The notes beneath the pieces are model-generated. The model saw nothing but the letters and a program-made list of their open reading frames with translations, was not told the DNA's origin and made no database searches. The position numbers and the translations under genes were made by a program. 64,000 nucleotides of DNA from Nocardioides soli (GTDB lineage Bacteria; Actinomycetota; Actinomycetes; Propionibacteriales; Nocardioidaceae), in assembly GCF_014191495.1 (NCBI RefSeq), contig NZ_JACHWR010000005.1, forward strand, positions 1 through 64,000. Reading direction: 5' to 3'. Below are positions 30,989 through 39,297 of the stretch, in pieces; position 1 is the first letter of the stretch, and the number at the start of each line of letters is the position of its first letter.

Positions 30989-31933
30989 GTGACCGAACGC
31001 GAGATCACCGAGCCCGTCGAGCTCTGCCTGCCGAACGGCCGGCTCAACCCGGCGGCCGTCGGCTGGGCGCGGCGACCGCTGGTGCGTCCCAACCTCCGGG
31101 GCTGGGGCCGGGCGAAGCGCTGGGAGTACTGGGGCGTCGTCACCGACCGCTTCTGCCTCGGGCTCGTCGTCTCGTCGCTCGACTACGCCGGCGTCTGCTC
31201 ACTGTGGGTGCTCGACCGGGAGACCGGCCGCACCTGGGAGCGCGAGGCGGTGCCGCCGCTCGGCCGCGGCGTCGCGATCCCGCGGGGGTACGGCGGGGTC
31301 GCGTCGGTGACGTCCAGGGCGCTGCGCCTCGAGGTCTCCGACAGCGCGCTGCGGGCGACCGCGCCCGGGGTGGACGTCGACCTCACCGTCGCTCAGGGCG
31401 CCGAGGTGCTCGGCGTCGTGGTGCCGTGGAGCAGCCGGCGCTTCCAGTACACCGTCAAGGACGTCTCCCGCCCGGTCGGCGGCAGCCTGCGGCTCGACGG
31501 CACGGCGTACGACGTGAGCGGCTGGGCGGTGCTGGACCACGGCCGGGGCAAGTGGCCGTACGCCGTGACCTGGAACTGGGCTGCGGGCTCCGGGGACGGT
31601 CGCGGACTCACCCTGGGCGGGAAGTGGACCGACGGCACCGGGATCACCGAGAACGGCCTCTTCGTCGACGGCCGGCTGCACAAGATCGGCGCCGACCTGG
31701 TGTGGGAGTACGACCGCGGCGACTGGCTGCGCCCGTGGCGGATCCGCGGTGACGGGGTCGACGCGACGTTCACGCCCTTCCACGAGAAGGTGTCGCGCAC
31801 CAACCTCGGCGTGGTGGCCAACGAGACCCACCAGCGCTTCGGGCACTGGTCGGGCTGGGCGAGCGCCGACGGCGAGCGCGTCGAGCTCGACGGCCTGGTC
31901 GGCTGGGCAGAGGAGGCGCGCAACCGCTGGTGA
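30989..31933 (+). CDS. DUF2804 domain protein
   Basis: A 314-residue protein recognised as DUF2804 from its beta-rich sequence with conserved WEYWGVVTDRFCLGLVVSSLDYAG, GTAYDVSGWAVLDHGRGKWPY and a C-terminal FGHWSGWA motif. No function is established for this family; the repeated Trp/Tyr-rich beta strands suggest a lipocalin-like barrel. It has a GTG start and no signal peptide. It follows the oxoacid dehydrogenase operon after a two-hairpin repeat and is convergent with the patatin gene. Confidence 0.75.
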   Translation: MTEREITEPVELCLPNGRLNPAAVGWARRPLVRPNLRGWGRAKRWEYWGVVTDRFCLGLVVSSLDYAGVCSLWVLDRETGRTWEREAVPPLGRGVAIPRGYGGVASVTSRALRLEVSDSALRATAPGVDVDLTVAQGAEVLGVVVPWSSRRFQYTVKDVSRPVGGSLRLDGTAYDVSGWAVLDHGRGKWPYAVTWNWAAGSGDGRGLTLGGKWTDGTGITENGLFVDGRLHKIGADLVWEYDRGDWLRPWRIRGDGVDATFTPFHEKVSRTNLGVVANETHQRFGHWSGWASADGERVELDGLVGWAEEARNRW

Positions 31934-31935
31934 GG

Positions 31936-32811
31936 TCAGTGGCCGGCCCGGTCGAGGGCCTCGGCCGTGAGGTTGCGGCCCAGGTCGATCATCTCCGCCG
32001 CGCGGTGGAAGTCGAGCGACCTCGCGGCCGACACTGGGACCGTCACCAGCACGTCCGGCGGCAGGCCGGCCATCCGGTAGCGCGTGACGATGCCCTGCAT
32101 CGCGTCCATCGACAGCCCCACCACGTCGGAGATGCGCAGGTCCTCGAACGGGTCGTGCGGCTCGGCATCCCGCTCGCGCCCGACGGTACGACGTACCCGT
32201 TCCACCAGCTCGCCGCGCCAGGTCGAGGGCGCCGCCTCGCGGGCGGGGGTGTTGGGCTCGCGCGCGCTGCGGTCGCCCGACAGCGAGATCGCGACGGTGA
32301 GGTCGGCCGCGGCGGCGGCGGTCGGCTCGATGGGGACCGGGTTCATCAGGCCGCCGTCGACGAGGAGGCGGCCGTTGACGACCACCGGTGTGATCACGCC
32401 GGGGATCGCGATCGAGGCCCGGAGCGCGGAGACCAGCGGACCGCGCTGGAACCACACCTCGCGCCGGGCGCGGAGGTCGGTCGCGACCGCGGTGAAGGGG
32501 ATCGGCAGGTCCTCGATCAGCCGGTCGTCGACGATCCGCTCGACCTCGGCGAAGACCCGCTCGGCGGCGATCGCGCCGCCCGCCGACCACTTCGGGTCGA
32601 GCAGCCGCACGACCGCCCCCTGGGTCAGTCCGCGGGCCCAGGTCGTGTACTCGTCGAGCACGCCCGCGGCGTACAGGCCGCCCACCAGTGCGCCCATCGA
32701 CGAGCCGGCGACCGCGATCACCTCGTGGCCCCGCTCCTCGAGCTCGGCGATCGCGCCGATGTGCGCGTAGCCGCGAGCGCCGCCGGAGCCGAGCACGAGG
32801 GCGACGCGCAT
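31936..32811 (-). CDS. Patatin-like phospholipase family protein
   Basis: A 291-residue patatin-type serine hydrolase. The oxyanion glycine-rich loop GSGGARG (about 8-14), nucleophile elbow GSSMG (Ser about 38) and catalytic Asp in DGGLMNPVP (about 152) are all present, forming the Ser-Asp dyad. Members cleave acyl chains from phospholipids or other esters. No signal peptide is seen, so it is probably cytoplasmic or membrane-associated. The ATG at 32811 has a TACGCT box 6 bases upstream. Neighbours give no substrate clue. Confidence 0.87.
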   Translation of the reverse strand: MRVALVLGSGGARGYAHIGAIAELEERGHEVIAVAGSSMGALVGGLYAAGVLDEYTTWARGLTQGAVVRLLDPKWSAGGAIAAERVFAEVERIVDDRLIEDLPIPFTAVATDLRARREVWFQRGPLVSALRASIAIPGVITPVVVNGRLLVDGGLMNPVPIEPTAAAAADLTVAISLSGDRSAREPNTPAREAAPSTWRGELVERVRRTVGRERDAEPHDPFEDLRISDVVGLSMDAMQGIVTRYRMAGLPPDVLVTVPVSAARSLDFHRAAEMIDLGRNLTAEALDRAGH

Positions 32812-32817
32812 GCCCCG

Positions 32818-32823
32818 AGCGTA
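32818..32823 (-). promoter_or_regulatory. Leaderless-type -10 box (TACGCT) of the patatin gene
   Basis: On the minus strand TACGCT ends 6 bases before the ATG at 32811. Confidence 0.45.
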
Positions 32824-32830
32824 CGGCGGG

Positions 32831-33649
32831 CTACGGCTCGATGCCCGTGACCTCCCAGCCCGGCGGGGCGATCGGGTGCAGCATCGCGTCGGTGCCGCCG
32901 TCGACGAAGAGCACCGCTCCGACGATCGCCGCCGCGGCGTCGGAGAGCAGGAAGCAGATCGTGGCGGCCACCTCCTCCGGCCGCCCGGTGCGGCCGATGG
33001 CGTTCGGGTACGCGTCGATCGCCGGGCCGAGGAGCGGGTCGGCGCGCATCTGCTCGACCATCGGCGTCTCGGTCGCGCCGGGCGCCACCGAGTTGAGCCG
33101 GATCCCCGCGCCCGCCCACTCCGGCTTCACGCCCTCGCGGCGCGCCCACCACGCCAGGGCCGCCTTGCTGGAGGGGTAGACCATCACCGAGTCGACCCGC
33201 GCTGCCTCCGCGCGGGCCGTCGGCTCGTCGCCGCGCAGGCAGGCCTGGGCGACCGGGGCGTTCCAGCCGGGCATGCCGGTGATGGAGTTCGACGCCAGCA
33301 GCACGACGCCCGCGCCGCCGTCCGCCGCGCCGCGGGTCAGCTCCTCGTGCAGGCCGGTGACCAGCGCGATCGCCCCGAAGAAGTTGATCGACACCAGCAG
33401 CGCGGAGTCGACGCCGGTGCGCCCGGCGATGCCGGCCGCCGGCACCAGCCCGTGGAGCGTGTCGGTGAGCGCGCGTACGCCGTCGACCGCCCGCACACGG
33501 CCGTCGGGCGTCGACAGGTCGGCCACCACGTCGACCCCGTCGGTCGCCGTACGGTCGATGCCGATCACCCGGTGCCCCTGGTCGCGCAGCTGCCGGGCGG
33601 TCGCCGCCCCGATGCCCGACGCCGCCCCGCTCACGGCGTACGTCCTCAT
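32831..33649 (-). CDS. Short-chain dehydrogenase/reductase (SDR)
   Basis: A 272-residue classical SDR. The cofactor motif SGAASGIG lies at about residues 7-14, the NNAG-equivalent is PAAGIAG, the catalytic Ser is in LLASNSITG, and YPSSK (about 157-161) supplies Tyr and Lys. The C-terminus has NSVAPGATETPM and the FLLSDAAAAIVGAVLFVDGGTDA oligomerisation signature. The sequence resembles 3-alpha-hydroxysteroid dehydrogenase/carbonyl reductase types, but the substrate cannot be told. It lies 19 bases upstream of the patatin gene on the same strand. Confidence 0.85.
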   Translation of the reverse strand: MRTYAVSGAASGIGAATARQLRDQGHRVIGIDRTATDGVDVVADLSTPDGRVRAVDGVRALTDTLHGLVPAAGIAGRTGVDSALLVSINFFGAIALVTGLHEELTRGAADGGAGVVLLASNSITGMPGWNAPVAQACLRGDEPTARAEAARVDSVMVYPSSKAALAWWARREGVKPEWAGAGIRLNSVAPGATETPMVEQMRADPLLGPAIDAYPNAIGRTGRPEEVAATICFLLSDAAAAIVGAVLFVDGGTDAMLHPIAPPGWEVTGIEP

Positions 33650-33688
33650 GAGCGGTGACTGTAACGCGTTCTAGGTAGGCGGTGGCGG

Positions 33689-33762
33689 CTGTAACGCCGG
33701 GTTAGCAGCTGTCTCCACCAGGTTGCAGCACCGTGGGAACAGTCGGTAACCCGGCGTTACAG
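33689..33762. repeat. Perfect 16-bp palindrome containing the carboxyltransferase stop codon
   Basis: CTGTAACGCCGGGTTA (33689-33704) and TAACCCGGCGTTACAG (33747-33762) are exact complements. Inside, CTGTCTCCAC and GTGGGAACAG form an imperfect second stem. On the minus strand the right arm supplies the TAA stop of the carboxyltransferase gene at 33757. It separates that gene from the SDR gene and is probably a terminator or mobile palindrome. Confidence 0.75.
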
Positions 33763-35250
33763 GTAACGCCGCGCCCGGTCCGCCGGCGACCCCGGCCCCG
33801 CGTCGAGCAGCGCGGCCAGCTCGTGCTCGAGCACGGCGCCGACCCGCTGGCAGAACGCCTCGGGCTCGTCGGCCGCGTCGGGAAGCTCGGCGACGATCCG
33901 GTCGACGATGCCGCGGTCGCGCAGGTCGAGGGCGCGCACCTTCTGGGCCCGCGCCATCTCGGGAGCGTGGTCGAGATCGCGGTGCACGATCGCGCTGGCG
34001 CCCTCGGGCGGGAGCGGGGAGAGCCACGCGTGCTGGGCGGCGATCACCCGGTCGGCGGGCAGGAACGCCAGCGCGCCGCCGCCGTTGCCCTCGCCGAGCA
34101 TCAGGCAGAGCGTGGGGGCCTGCACGGTGACCAGCTCGTTGAGGCAGCGGGCGATCTCACCGGCCATGCCGCCGTTCTCGGCCTCGGCCGACAGCGCCGC
34201 GCCGCGGGTGTCGATCACGGTCACGAGCGGCAGGCCGAGGTCGGCGGCCAGGCGCATGCCGCGCTGGGCCTCGCGCAGCGCCTCCGGGCCCATCGGGTGC
34301 TCCTCGGTCTGGCCGCGCCGGTCCTGGCCGAGGAAGACGCACGGCGCCTGGCCGAACCTCGCCAGCGCGATCAGCAGGCCGGGGTCGCGCTCGCCCTGAC
34401 CGGTGCCGTTGAGGGGGATCACGTCGCTGGCGGCGTACCGCAGCAGCCGTCGTACGCCGGGCCGGTCGGGCCGCCGCGAGCGCACCACGGCGTCCCAGGT
34501 CTCCACCTCGGGCAGCGGCGTGAGCGGCACCGGCGCCGGCACCGGCTTGATGCCGTGCCGGGGCGCCAGCAGGATCGCGAGCGCGCGGTCGAGGATGCCG
34601 GCGATCTCCTCGGGGGGCAGGACGGCGTCGATGATGCCGCGCGCGTAGAGGTTCTCCGACGTCTGCACGCCCTCGGGGAACGGCTTGTCGTAGAGCGCCT
34701 CGTAGACCCGGGGCCCCAGGAAGCCGATCAGCGCGCCCGGCTCGGCCACCGTCACGTGACCCAGCGAGCCCCACGACGCCATCACCCCGCCGGTCGTGGG
34801 GTGGCGCAGGTAGACGAGGTAGGGCAGCCCGGCCGCCTTGTGCGCCGCGACCGCCTCGGTGATGCGCACCATCTGCACGAACGCCGGCGTGCCCTCCTGC
34901 ATCCGCGTGCCGCCGCTGACCGGGCCCGCGAGCAGCGGGAGTCCCTCACGGGTGGCCCGCTCGATCGCGGTGACCAGTCGGTCCGCGGCGGCGCGACCGA
35001 TCGACCCGGCGAGGAAGCGGAACTCGCCCATCACGACCGCCACCCGCCGACCGTGCATCAGGCCCTCGCCGGAGAGCACCGACTCGTCGACGCCGCTCTT
35101 CTCCCGAGCGGCCGCGAGCTCCGCGGCGTACTCGTCGGAGATGTCGCCGTACGTCGGCGCGGTGTCCCACGAGGTCCAGGAGCCCTCGTCGAGGACCAGG
35201 TCGATCAGCTCGTTGGCGGAGAGGCGAGCGGGGCGCGGCGCGGTCGTCAT
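33757..35250 (-). CDS. Acyl-CoA carboxylase carboxyltransferase, AccD3-like (fused beta-alpha halves)
   Basis: A 497-residue biotin-dependent carboxyltransferase with two crotonase-fold halves. The N-terminal half includes GRRVAVVMGEFRFLAGSIG, PVSGGTRMQEGTPAF and LRHPTTGGVMASWGSLG, like AccD; the C-terminal half has VIDTRGAALSAEAENGGMAGEIA and LGEGNGGGALAFLPADRVIA, like AccA. No N-terminal zinc finger is visible. Size and architecture resemble mycobacterial AccD3, whose substrate is unsettled. It would transfer carboxyl from carboxybiotin to an acyl-CoA; the biotin carboxylase partner must be encoded elsewhere. The ATG has a TAGCCT box 6 bases upstream. Confidence 0.85.
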   Translation of the reverse strand: MTTAPRPARLSANELIDLVLDEGSWTSWDTAPTYGDISDEYAAELAAAREKSGVDESVLSGEGLMHGRRVAVVMGEFRFLAGSIGRAAADRLVTAIERATREGLPLLAGPVSGGTRMQEGTPAFVQMVRITEAVAAHKAAGLPYLVYLRHPTTGGVMASWGSLGHVTVAEPGALIGFLGPRVYEALYDKPFPEGVQTSENLYARGIIDAVLPPEEIAGILDRALAILLAPRHGIKPVPAPVPLTPLPEVETWDAVVRSRRPDRPGVRRLLRYAASDVIPLNGTGQGERDPGLLIALARFGQAPCVFLGQDRRGQTEEHPMGPEALREAQRGMRLAADLGLPLVTVIDTRGAALSAEAENGGMAGEIARCLNELVTVQAPTLCLMLGEGNGGGALAFLPADRVIAAQHAWLSPLPPEGASAIVHRDLDHAPEMARAQKVRALDLRDRGIVDRIVAELPDAADEPEAFCQRVGAVLEHELAALLDAGPGSPADRARRYL

Positions 35251-35256
35251 TCCCCG

Positions 35257-35262
35257 AGGCTA
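35257..35262 (-). promoter_or_regulatory. Leaderless-type -10 box (TAGCCT) of the carboxyltransferase gene
   Basis: On the minus strand TAGCCT ends 6 bases before the ATG at 35250. Confidence 0.45.
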
Positions 35263-35288
35263 GTGCTCGATCGCGTGCGTGCTGACGT

Positions 35289-35329
35289 CATCTCTTGCCG
35301 TTCCTGGCGCCCGGGATTGGCAGGAGATG
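35289..35329. terminator. Inverted repeat between epimerase and carboxyltransferase genes
   Basis: CATCTCTTGCC (35289-35299) pairs with GGCAGGAGATG (35319-35329) with one mismatch. It follows the stop of the epimerase gene (35343) on the minus strand, the position of a terminator; no T-tract is present. Confidence 0.45.
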
Positions 35330-35342
35330 TGCCTGCCCGGGG

Positions 35343-36326
35343 TCAGTCCCGCGCCCGCCAGGCATCGAGGACCGCGGCCTCCCGCTCGCGCGTCAGCCCC
35401 GTGACGGCCGCGTCCGGCGTGGCCCGCTGCCACGCAAGGGTGTCGCGGGCGGTGTCCGCGACCGGGCGCAGCACCAGGCCGGCGGCGTACGACGGCGCCG
35501 GGTCGTGGCTGCCCAGGCCGTCGTACTCGGGCCGGGGGAGCCACAGCGGCAGCGCCTCGGGACCCATCCACGGCTGCACGCCCTGGTCGGCGAGGAACTC
35601 CTGGGGCACCCAGGTCAGGTCGGCGTCGCCATCGACGCCGTCGGCGACGCGGGCGAGGAGCGTCCCGAGCGGCAGCACCTCGCCGACGCCGTCGTAGTCG
35701 CCAGCGGTGCGCTGCTCGGCGCAGGTGACGATCCACGCCGCCAGGTCGCGCGCGTCGATCACCTGCATCCGGTCCTCCGGCCGGCCGCCGGCGAGCGCCT
35801 CCCCGCCGTCGGCGAGCCGTGCCGGCCAGTAGCTGAACCGGCCGGTGGGGTCGCCCGGGCCGACGATCAGCCCGGGCCGGATCACGGTCCACGACGCGGC
35901 GCCGTCGCGGACGATCTCCTCGCACGCGACCTTCATCGGCCCGTAGGCGTCCGGGTCCTGCGCCAGGTCGACGTCGTCCGGCTGCGGGTCGCGCAGCGGC
36001 AGCGAGCCCGGTCGACCGCCGGGCGTCGAGTCGTCGGCGTACACGTTGACGGTCGAGACGAAGACCCAGTGCGCGGCCGGCCAGGCCGCGACGGCGCTGC
36101 GCACCCACGACGGCATCCGGCCGACGTCGACGACCGCGTCGTACGCCGTGTCCGCGAGCTCGGCGGGCACGGCCTCGCCGCGGTCCCAGCGGACGAACGC
36201 CGCGCCGTCGGGAACCGGTCCCGACGACCCGCGGTTGGCGCACGTGACGTCGTGGCCGCGGGCCACCGCCTCCGCCGCGACCGCCTTGGACAGGAACACC
36301 GAACCGCCGAGCACCAGGATCTTCAC
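35343..36326 (-). CDS. NAD-dependent epimerase/dehydratase family protein
   Basis: A 327-residue extended-SDR-like protein. The N-terminus KILVLGGSVFLSKAVAAEAVARGHDV matches the nucleotide-binding motif of the epimerase family, with Ser replacing the third glycine of GGxxFxG. The central VSTVNVYAD and AYGPMKVACEE segments correspond to the catalytic Ser and a YxxxK site in which the usual Tyr is in AYGPMK. A GTG start at 36326 removes an unlikely upstream extension. The substrate is unknown; the family includes sugar-nucleotide epimerases and isoflavone-type reductases. Confidence 0.75.
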   Translation of the reverse strand: MKILVLGGSVFLSKAVAAEAVARGHDVTCANRGSSGPVPDGAAFVRWDRGEAVPAELADTAYDAVVDVGRMPSWVRSAVAAWPAAHWVFVSTVNVYADDSTPGGRPGSLPLRDPQPDDVDLAQDPDAYGPMKVACEEIVRDGAASWTVIRPGLIVGPGDPTGRFSYWPARLADGGEALAGGRPEDRMQVIDARDLAAWIVTCAEQRTAGDYDGVGEVLPLGTLLARVADGVDGDADLTWVPQEFLADQGVQPWMGPEALPLWLPRPEYDGLGSHDPAPSYAAGLVLRPVADTARDTLAWQRATPDAAVTGLTREREAAVLDAWRARD

Positions 36327-36396
36327 GGCCGCCACGCTGTCGAGGATCCGCTCGCGGGGCAAGCGATTCCGCCCAGGGCAGACGGGTCGCGGACCG

Positions 36397-37854
36397 TCAG
36401 GAGACGCGCTCCGGCGTGGTCGACCCGAGCAGCCAGTCGTCGAAGAAGCCCGACAGGTCCTCGCCCGACCGCTCCGACCACCACGTCGTGATGTCGTCGT
36501 AGTCGGCGTTGCCGTTGTCGTGGGTGGCCGGCCACTCCCGGACCAGCCGCCAGAAGAGGTCGTCGCCGATCCGCTTGCGCAGCTCGTCCCACATCAGGCC
36601 CGGGGTCGTGTAGATGTTGGACGCCCCGAAGGCGGCGGGGTCGTAGTCGGCCGGCGGCCCGAAGCTCCGGCGCAGCTCGCCGTCCTGCTCCGCCCAGTAG
36701 TCCATGGTCTGCTCGAGCGGCTGGTCCTGCGCCTGGTCCTGCCAGGTGGCCTGGAGGAACATCGCCATGCCCTCGCTCATCCACACGTCGCGCCAGTCGA
36801 CCGGGGTGACCTGGTCGCCGTACCAGTGATGGGCGATCTCGTGCACGAGCACCTCCGGCGAGGTGGCGTACGCCGTGTCGCCGAGGGTGATCATCGTCTG
36901 CGTCTCCATCCCGCTCCGGGAGTCGACGACCACGAACCCGAGCGAGTCGAAGGGGAACTCCCCGAGCCGCGCCTCCAGCCAGGCGAGGGCCGACGGGGCG
37001 AGGCGCAGCCGGTCGAGGAGGTCGTCGCGGCCGGGCGGGGTCCAGTACGTCATCGGCACGCCCGACGCCGAGCGGTCCTTGGTCTCCACCAGATCGCCGA
37101 TCGCGATGGTGACGAGGTACGACGCGGCCGGCTCGTCCAGCGTCCAGCGGGTCACCGTCCGCCCGTCCCGCTCCGCCCGCGAGCGGAGCCGGCCGTTGGC
37201 GACGCCGACCCACGGAGTCGGCACGGTGATCCGGAAGTCGTAGAGCGCCTTGTCGGAGGGCTGGTCGTTGACGGGGTACCACGAGTAGGCGCCGTACGGC
37301 TCCTGCATCGTCCAGACCTCGCCGTCGGCGGTCGTGGTCCAGCCGACGGTGTCGAAGTCGCTGCGCTTGGTCGGTGCCGGCACCGGGCGCGGGACGCCGG
37401 AGTAGTCGACGACCAGCGTGTAGCGACGATCCTCGCGCACGGGGTGGGAGACCACGAGGTCCTTGCCGGTGTGGGCGAACTCGGCCGCCTCGCCGTCGAC
37501 GGTCACGCGAGCCACGGTGAGGTCGCCGGAGAGGTCCAGCTGGAGCCGGTCGGCGTCCTCGGTCGAGCGCAGCCGCAGCCGTTCGCGGCCCTGCAGGGTG
37601 CTGGTGTCGGGGTCCCAGGTGAGGTCGAGCCGGTAGTGGAGCGCGTCGACGCCGGGGTCGCCGACCTCCGGGTAGACCCGGTCCTCCACGGGGTCGCTCG
37701 ACCCGAGCGGGCTGGCCGTCGGGGACGACGGGGCGGAGGGCTCCGGCGAGGGTGCCGCCGACACGCCGGCCCCGGGCCGGTCCTGGTCGGACGTGCAGGC
37801 GCCGAGGAGCAGGGCCGCGGCGAGGGCGGCCGCGAGCGCGGACCGAGGCCTCAC
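36397..37854 (-). CDS. M1-family zinc metallopeptidase lipoprotein
   Basis: A 485-residue predicted lipoprotein: a hydrophobic N-terminus with lipobox LLGAC (Cys about 20), then a Ser/Pro-rich linker, then an M1 peptidase. The zinc site HEIAHHW (about 336-342) is followed 18 residues later by the Glu in WMSEGMAMF. The usual GAMEN exopeptidase motif is replaced by SGMETQTM, so aminopeptidase activity may be altered. The C-terminal M1 domains are shortened. The GTG start at 37854 overlaps the sigma-factor stop (GTGA), an unusual pairing that suggests joint control, perhaps with the lipoprotein in a sensing or effector role. Confidence 0.85.
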   Translation of the reverse strand: MRPRSALAAALAAALLLGACTSDQDRPGAGVSAAPSPEPSAPSSPTASPLGSSDPVEDRVYPEVGDPGVDALHYRLDLTWDPDTSTLQGRERLRLRSTEDADRLQLDLSGDLTVARVTVDGEAAEFAHTGKDLVVSHPVREDRRYTLVVDYSGVPRPVPAPTKRSDFDTVGWTTTADGEVWTMQEPYGAYSWYPVNDQPSDKALYDFRITVPTPWVGVANGRLRSRAERDGRTVTRWTLDEPAASYLVTIAIGDLVETKDRSASGVPMTYWTPPGRDDLLDRLRLAPSALAWLEARLGEFPFDSLGFVVVDSRSGMETQTMITLGDTAYATSPEVLVHEIAHHWYGDQVTPVDWRDVWMSEGMAMFLQATWQDQAQDQPLEQTMDYWAEQDGELRRSFGPPADYDPAAFGASNIYTTPGLMWDELRKRIGDDLFWRLVREWPATHDNGNADYDDITTWWSERSGEDLSGFFDDWLLGSTTPERVS

Positions 37855-38417
37855 TCGCCGCCCCGCAGCAGCGGCCGGGCGAGCTTGCGGCCGTGGTGGA
37901 TCTGGGCCTTCACGGTGCCGAGCGGCGCGCCGACCTGGCGGGCGATCTCCTCGTAGGAGAGGCCGTAGACGTCCCGCAGCAGCAGCGGCTCGACGAACTG
38001 CGGGTGGTCCCGCTCGATGGTCTCCATCGCCTCGAGCAGGTCGAGGCGGGTGCCGGCGATGACGCTGGTGGTGCGCGGGTCCGGGCGCTCGATCGCGGCG
38101 TGCTCCGTCGGGTCGTGGGGCGTGGCCTGCCTCTTCATCCGGCGGTACGTCGAGCGGGCGCTGTTCATGGCGACGACGTGCAGCCAGGTCGTGAACCGGC
38201 CCCGCCCGTTCCACGACCCGATCTTGGCGGCCACGTTGATCAGCGCGTCCTGGCAGGCGTCCTCGGCGTCCGGCAGGTGGGGCAGCACCCCGCGGCAGAC
38301 GTTGAGCGCGCGCGGCCGGACCGCGGCGAGCAGGGTCTCCAGCGCGTCGCGGTCGCCCGCCTGGGCGCGGCGCGCGAGCTCGTCGATCTGGTCGGGACCC
38401 AGTCCCTGGTCGGTCAT
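37851..38417 (-). CDS. ECF-type RNA polymerase sigma factor
   Basis: A 188-residue sigma factor. Region 2 spans about residues 22-95 (LPDAEDACQDALINVAAKIGSWNGRGRFTTWLHVVAMNSARSTYRR) and region 4 about 128-180 (PLLLRDVYGLSYEEIARQVGAPLGTVKAQIHHGRKLARPLL), with a short linker as in ECF factors. No anti-sigma factor gene is adjacent; instead the next gene, translationally coupled, encodes a metallopeptidase lipoprotein. The ATG start lies downstream of a 16-bp hairpin that ends the preceding ABC operon. The promoters it recognises are unknown. Confidence 0.9.
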   Translation of the reverse strand: MTDQGLGPDQIDELARRAQAGDRDALETLLAAVRPRALNVCRGVLPHLPDAEDACQDALINVAAKIGSWNGRGRFTTWLHVVAMNSARSTYRRMKRQATPHDPTEHAAIERPDPRTTSVIAGTRLDLLEAMETIERDHPQFVEPLLLRDVYGLSYEEIARQVGAPLGTVKAQIHHGRKLARPLLRGGE

Positions 38418-38425
38418 GCGGCAAA

Positions 38426-38470
38426 CCCTTCCCCGTCGTCCGCACCATTGTGCTGGACGACGGGGAAGGG
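38426..38470 (-). terminator. Perfect 16-bp hairpin ending the ABC-2 exporter operon
   Basis: CCCTTCCCCGTCGTCC (38426-38441) and GGACGACGGGGAAGGG (38455-38470) are exact complements around a 13-base loop. It lies 12 bases after the permease stop on the minus strand and is followed by GTTTGCC rather than a T-tract. It also forms the leader of the sigma-factor gene. Confidence 0.7.
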
Positions 38471-38481
38471 TGACCGACTCG

Positions 38482-39297
38482 TTACTTCACCTCGGAGCGC
38501 AGCACCATCCAGACGCCGACGGTCAGCGGGATGACCAGCCAGACGAGGCCGGTCACGCCGAGCTGGGCCCACTGCTCGCCGCTCACGCTGCCCTCGAAGA
38601 GCGAGCCCTGGGCGTAGTTGAAGTCGAGCCACGGCTGCTTGTCGGCGAACCACTCCTGGGTCTCGGCCAGCACGGTGGTCACGGTCGGCAGCACCAGGCT
38701 GTAGACGAAGTAGCCGACGATCGCGCCGGGCGAGTTCCGGATCAGCACGCCGAGCATGAAGCCGACCGCCATGCCGAGGATGTTGGCCAGGATGATGTAG
38801 CCGAGCTCCTGCGCGGAGACGTTCCACACCGTGTCGACGCCGGCGATCGCGCTGCCGACCACGTTGCCGAGGGCGCCGATCGCGGCGGCGAGCAGCATCG
38901 AGGTGACACCGACGACGAGCGCGACGAGCGCCTTCGCCCGGATCACCCGGCCGCGGTGCGGCACGAGCGTGAACGACGTGAGCCCGGTGCGCTGGCTCCA
39001 CTCGCTGGTCACCGAGAGGATCGCCACCATCGGGAGGATCACGGCCATCGGGAAGCCGACCGCGGTCGCGAACGCCTCGTAGTCGAGCTGGTCGTCGGGT
39101 GCGAACAGGATCGTGGCGGTGGTGGCGACCACCGCGAGGATCGCGATCCCGGCCATCAGCCAGAAGCCGGAGCGGGTGTCGAACGACTTGCGCAGCTCGA
39201 CGGCGACGATCCGGGACATGGGGATGCGGGCGGGAGCGGGCCGCGCCCTGGTGGCGACCGTCGTCTCGACGGCTTCCTCGACAGTGCTCGCGGTCAT
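38482..39297 (-). CDS. ABC-2 type transporter permease
   Basis: A 271-residue permease with about six hydrophobic spans after a cytoplasmic N-terminus of ~45 residues (MTASTVEEAVETTVATRARPA is the unstructured start). The segment ELRKSFDTRSGFWLM, then six spans including GVTSMLLAAAIGALGNVVG, fits ABC-2 exporters. Its ATG overlaps the stop of the ATPase gene (ATGA). The export substrate is unknown; lantibiotic-immunity-like and bacitracin-type exporters share this layout. Confidence 0.85.
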   Translation of the reverse strand: MTASTVEEAVETTVATRARPAPARIPMSRIVAVELRKSFDTRSGFWLMAGIAILAVVATTATILFAPDDQLDYEAFATAVGFPMAVILPMVAILSVTSEWSQRTGLTSFTLVPHRGRVIRAKALVALVVGVTSMLLAAAIGALGNVVGSAIAGVDTVWNVSAQELGYIILANILGMAVGFMLGVLIRNSPGAIVGYFVYSLVLPTVTTVLAETQEWFADKQPWLDFNYAQGSLFEGSVSGEQWAQLGVTGLVWLVIPLTVGVWMVLRSEVK

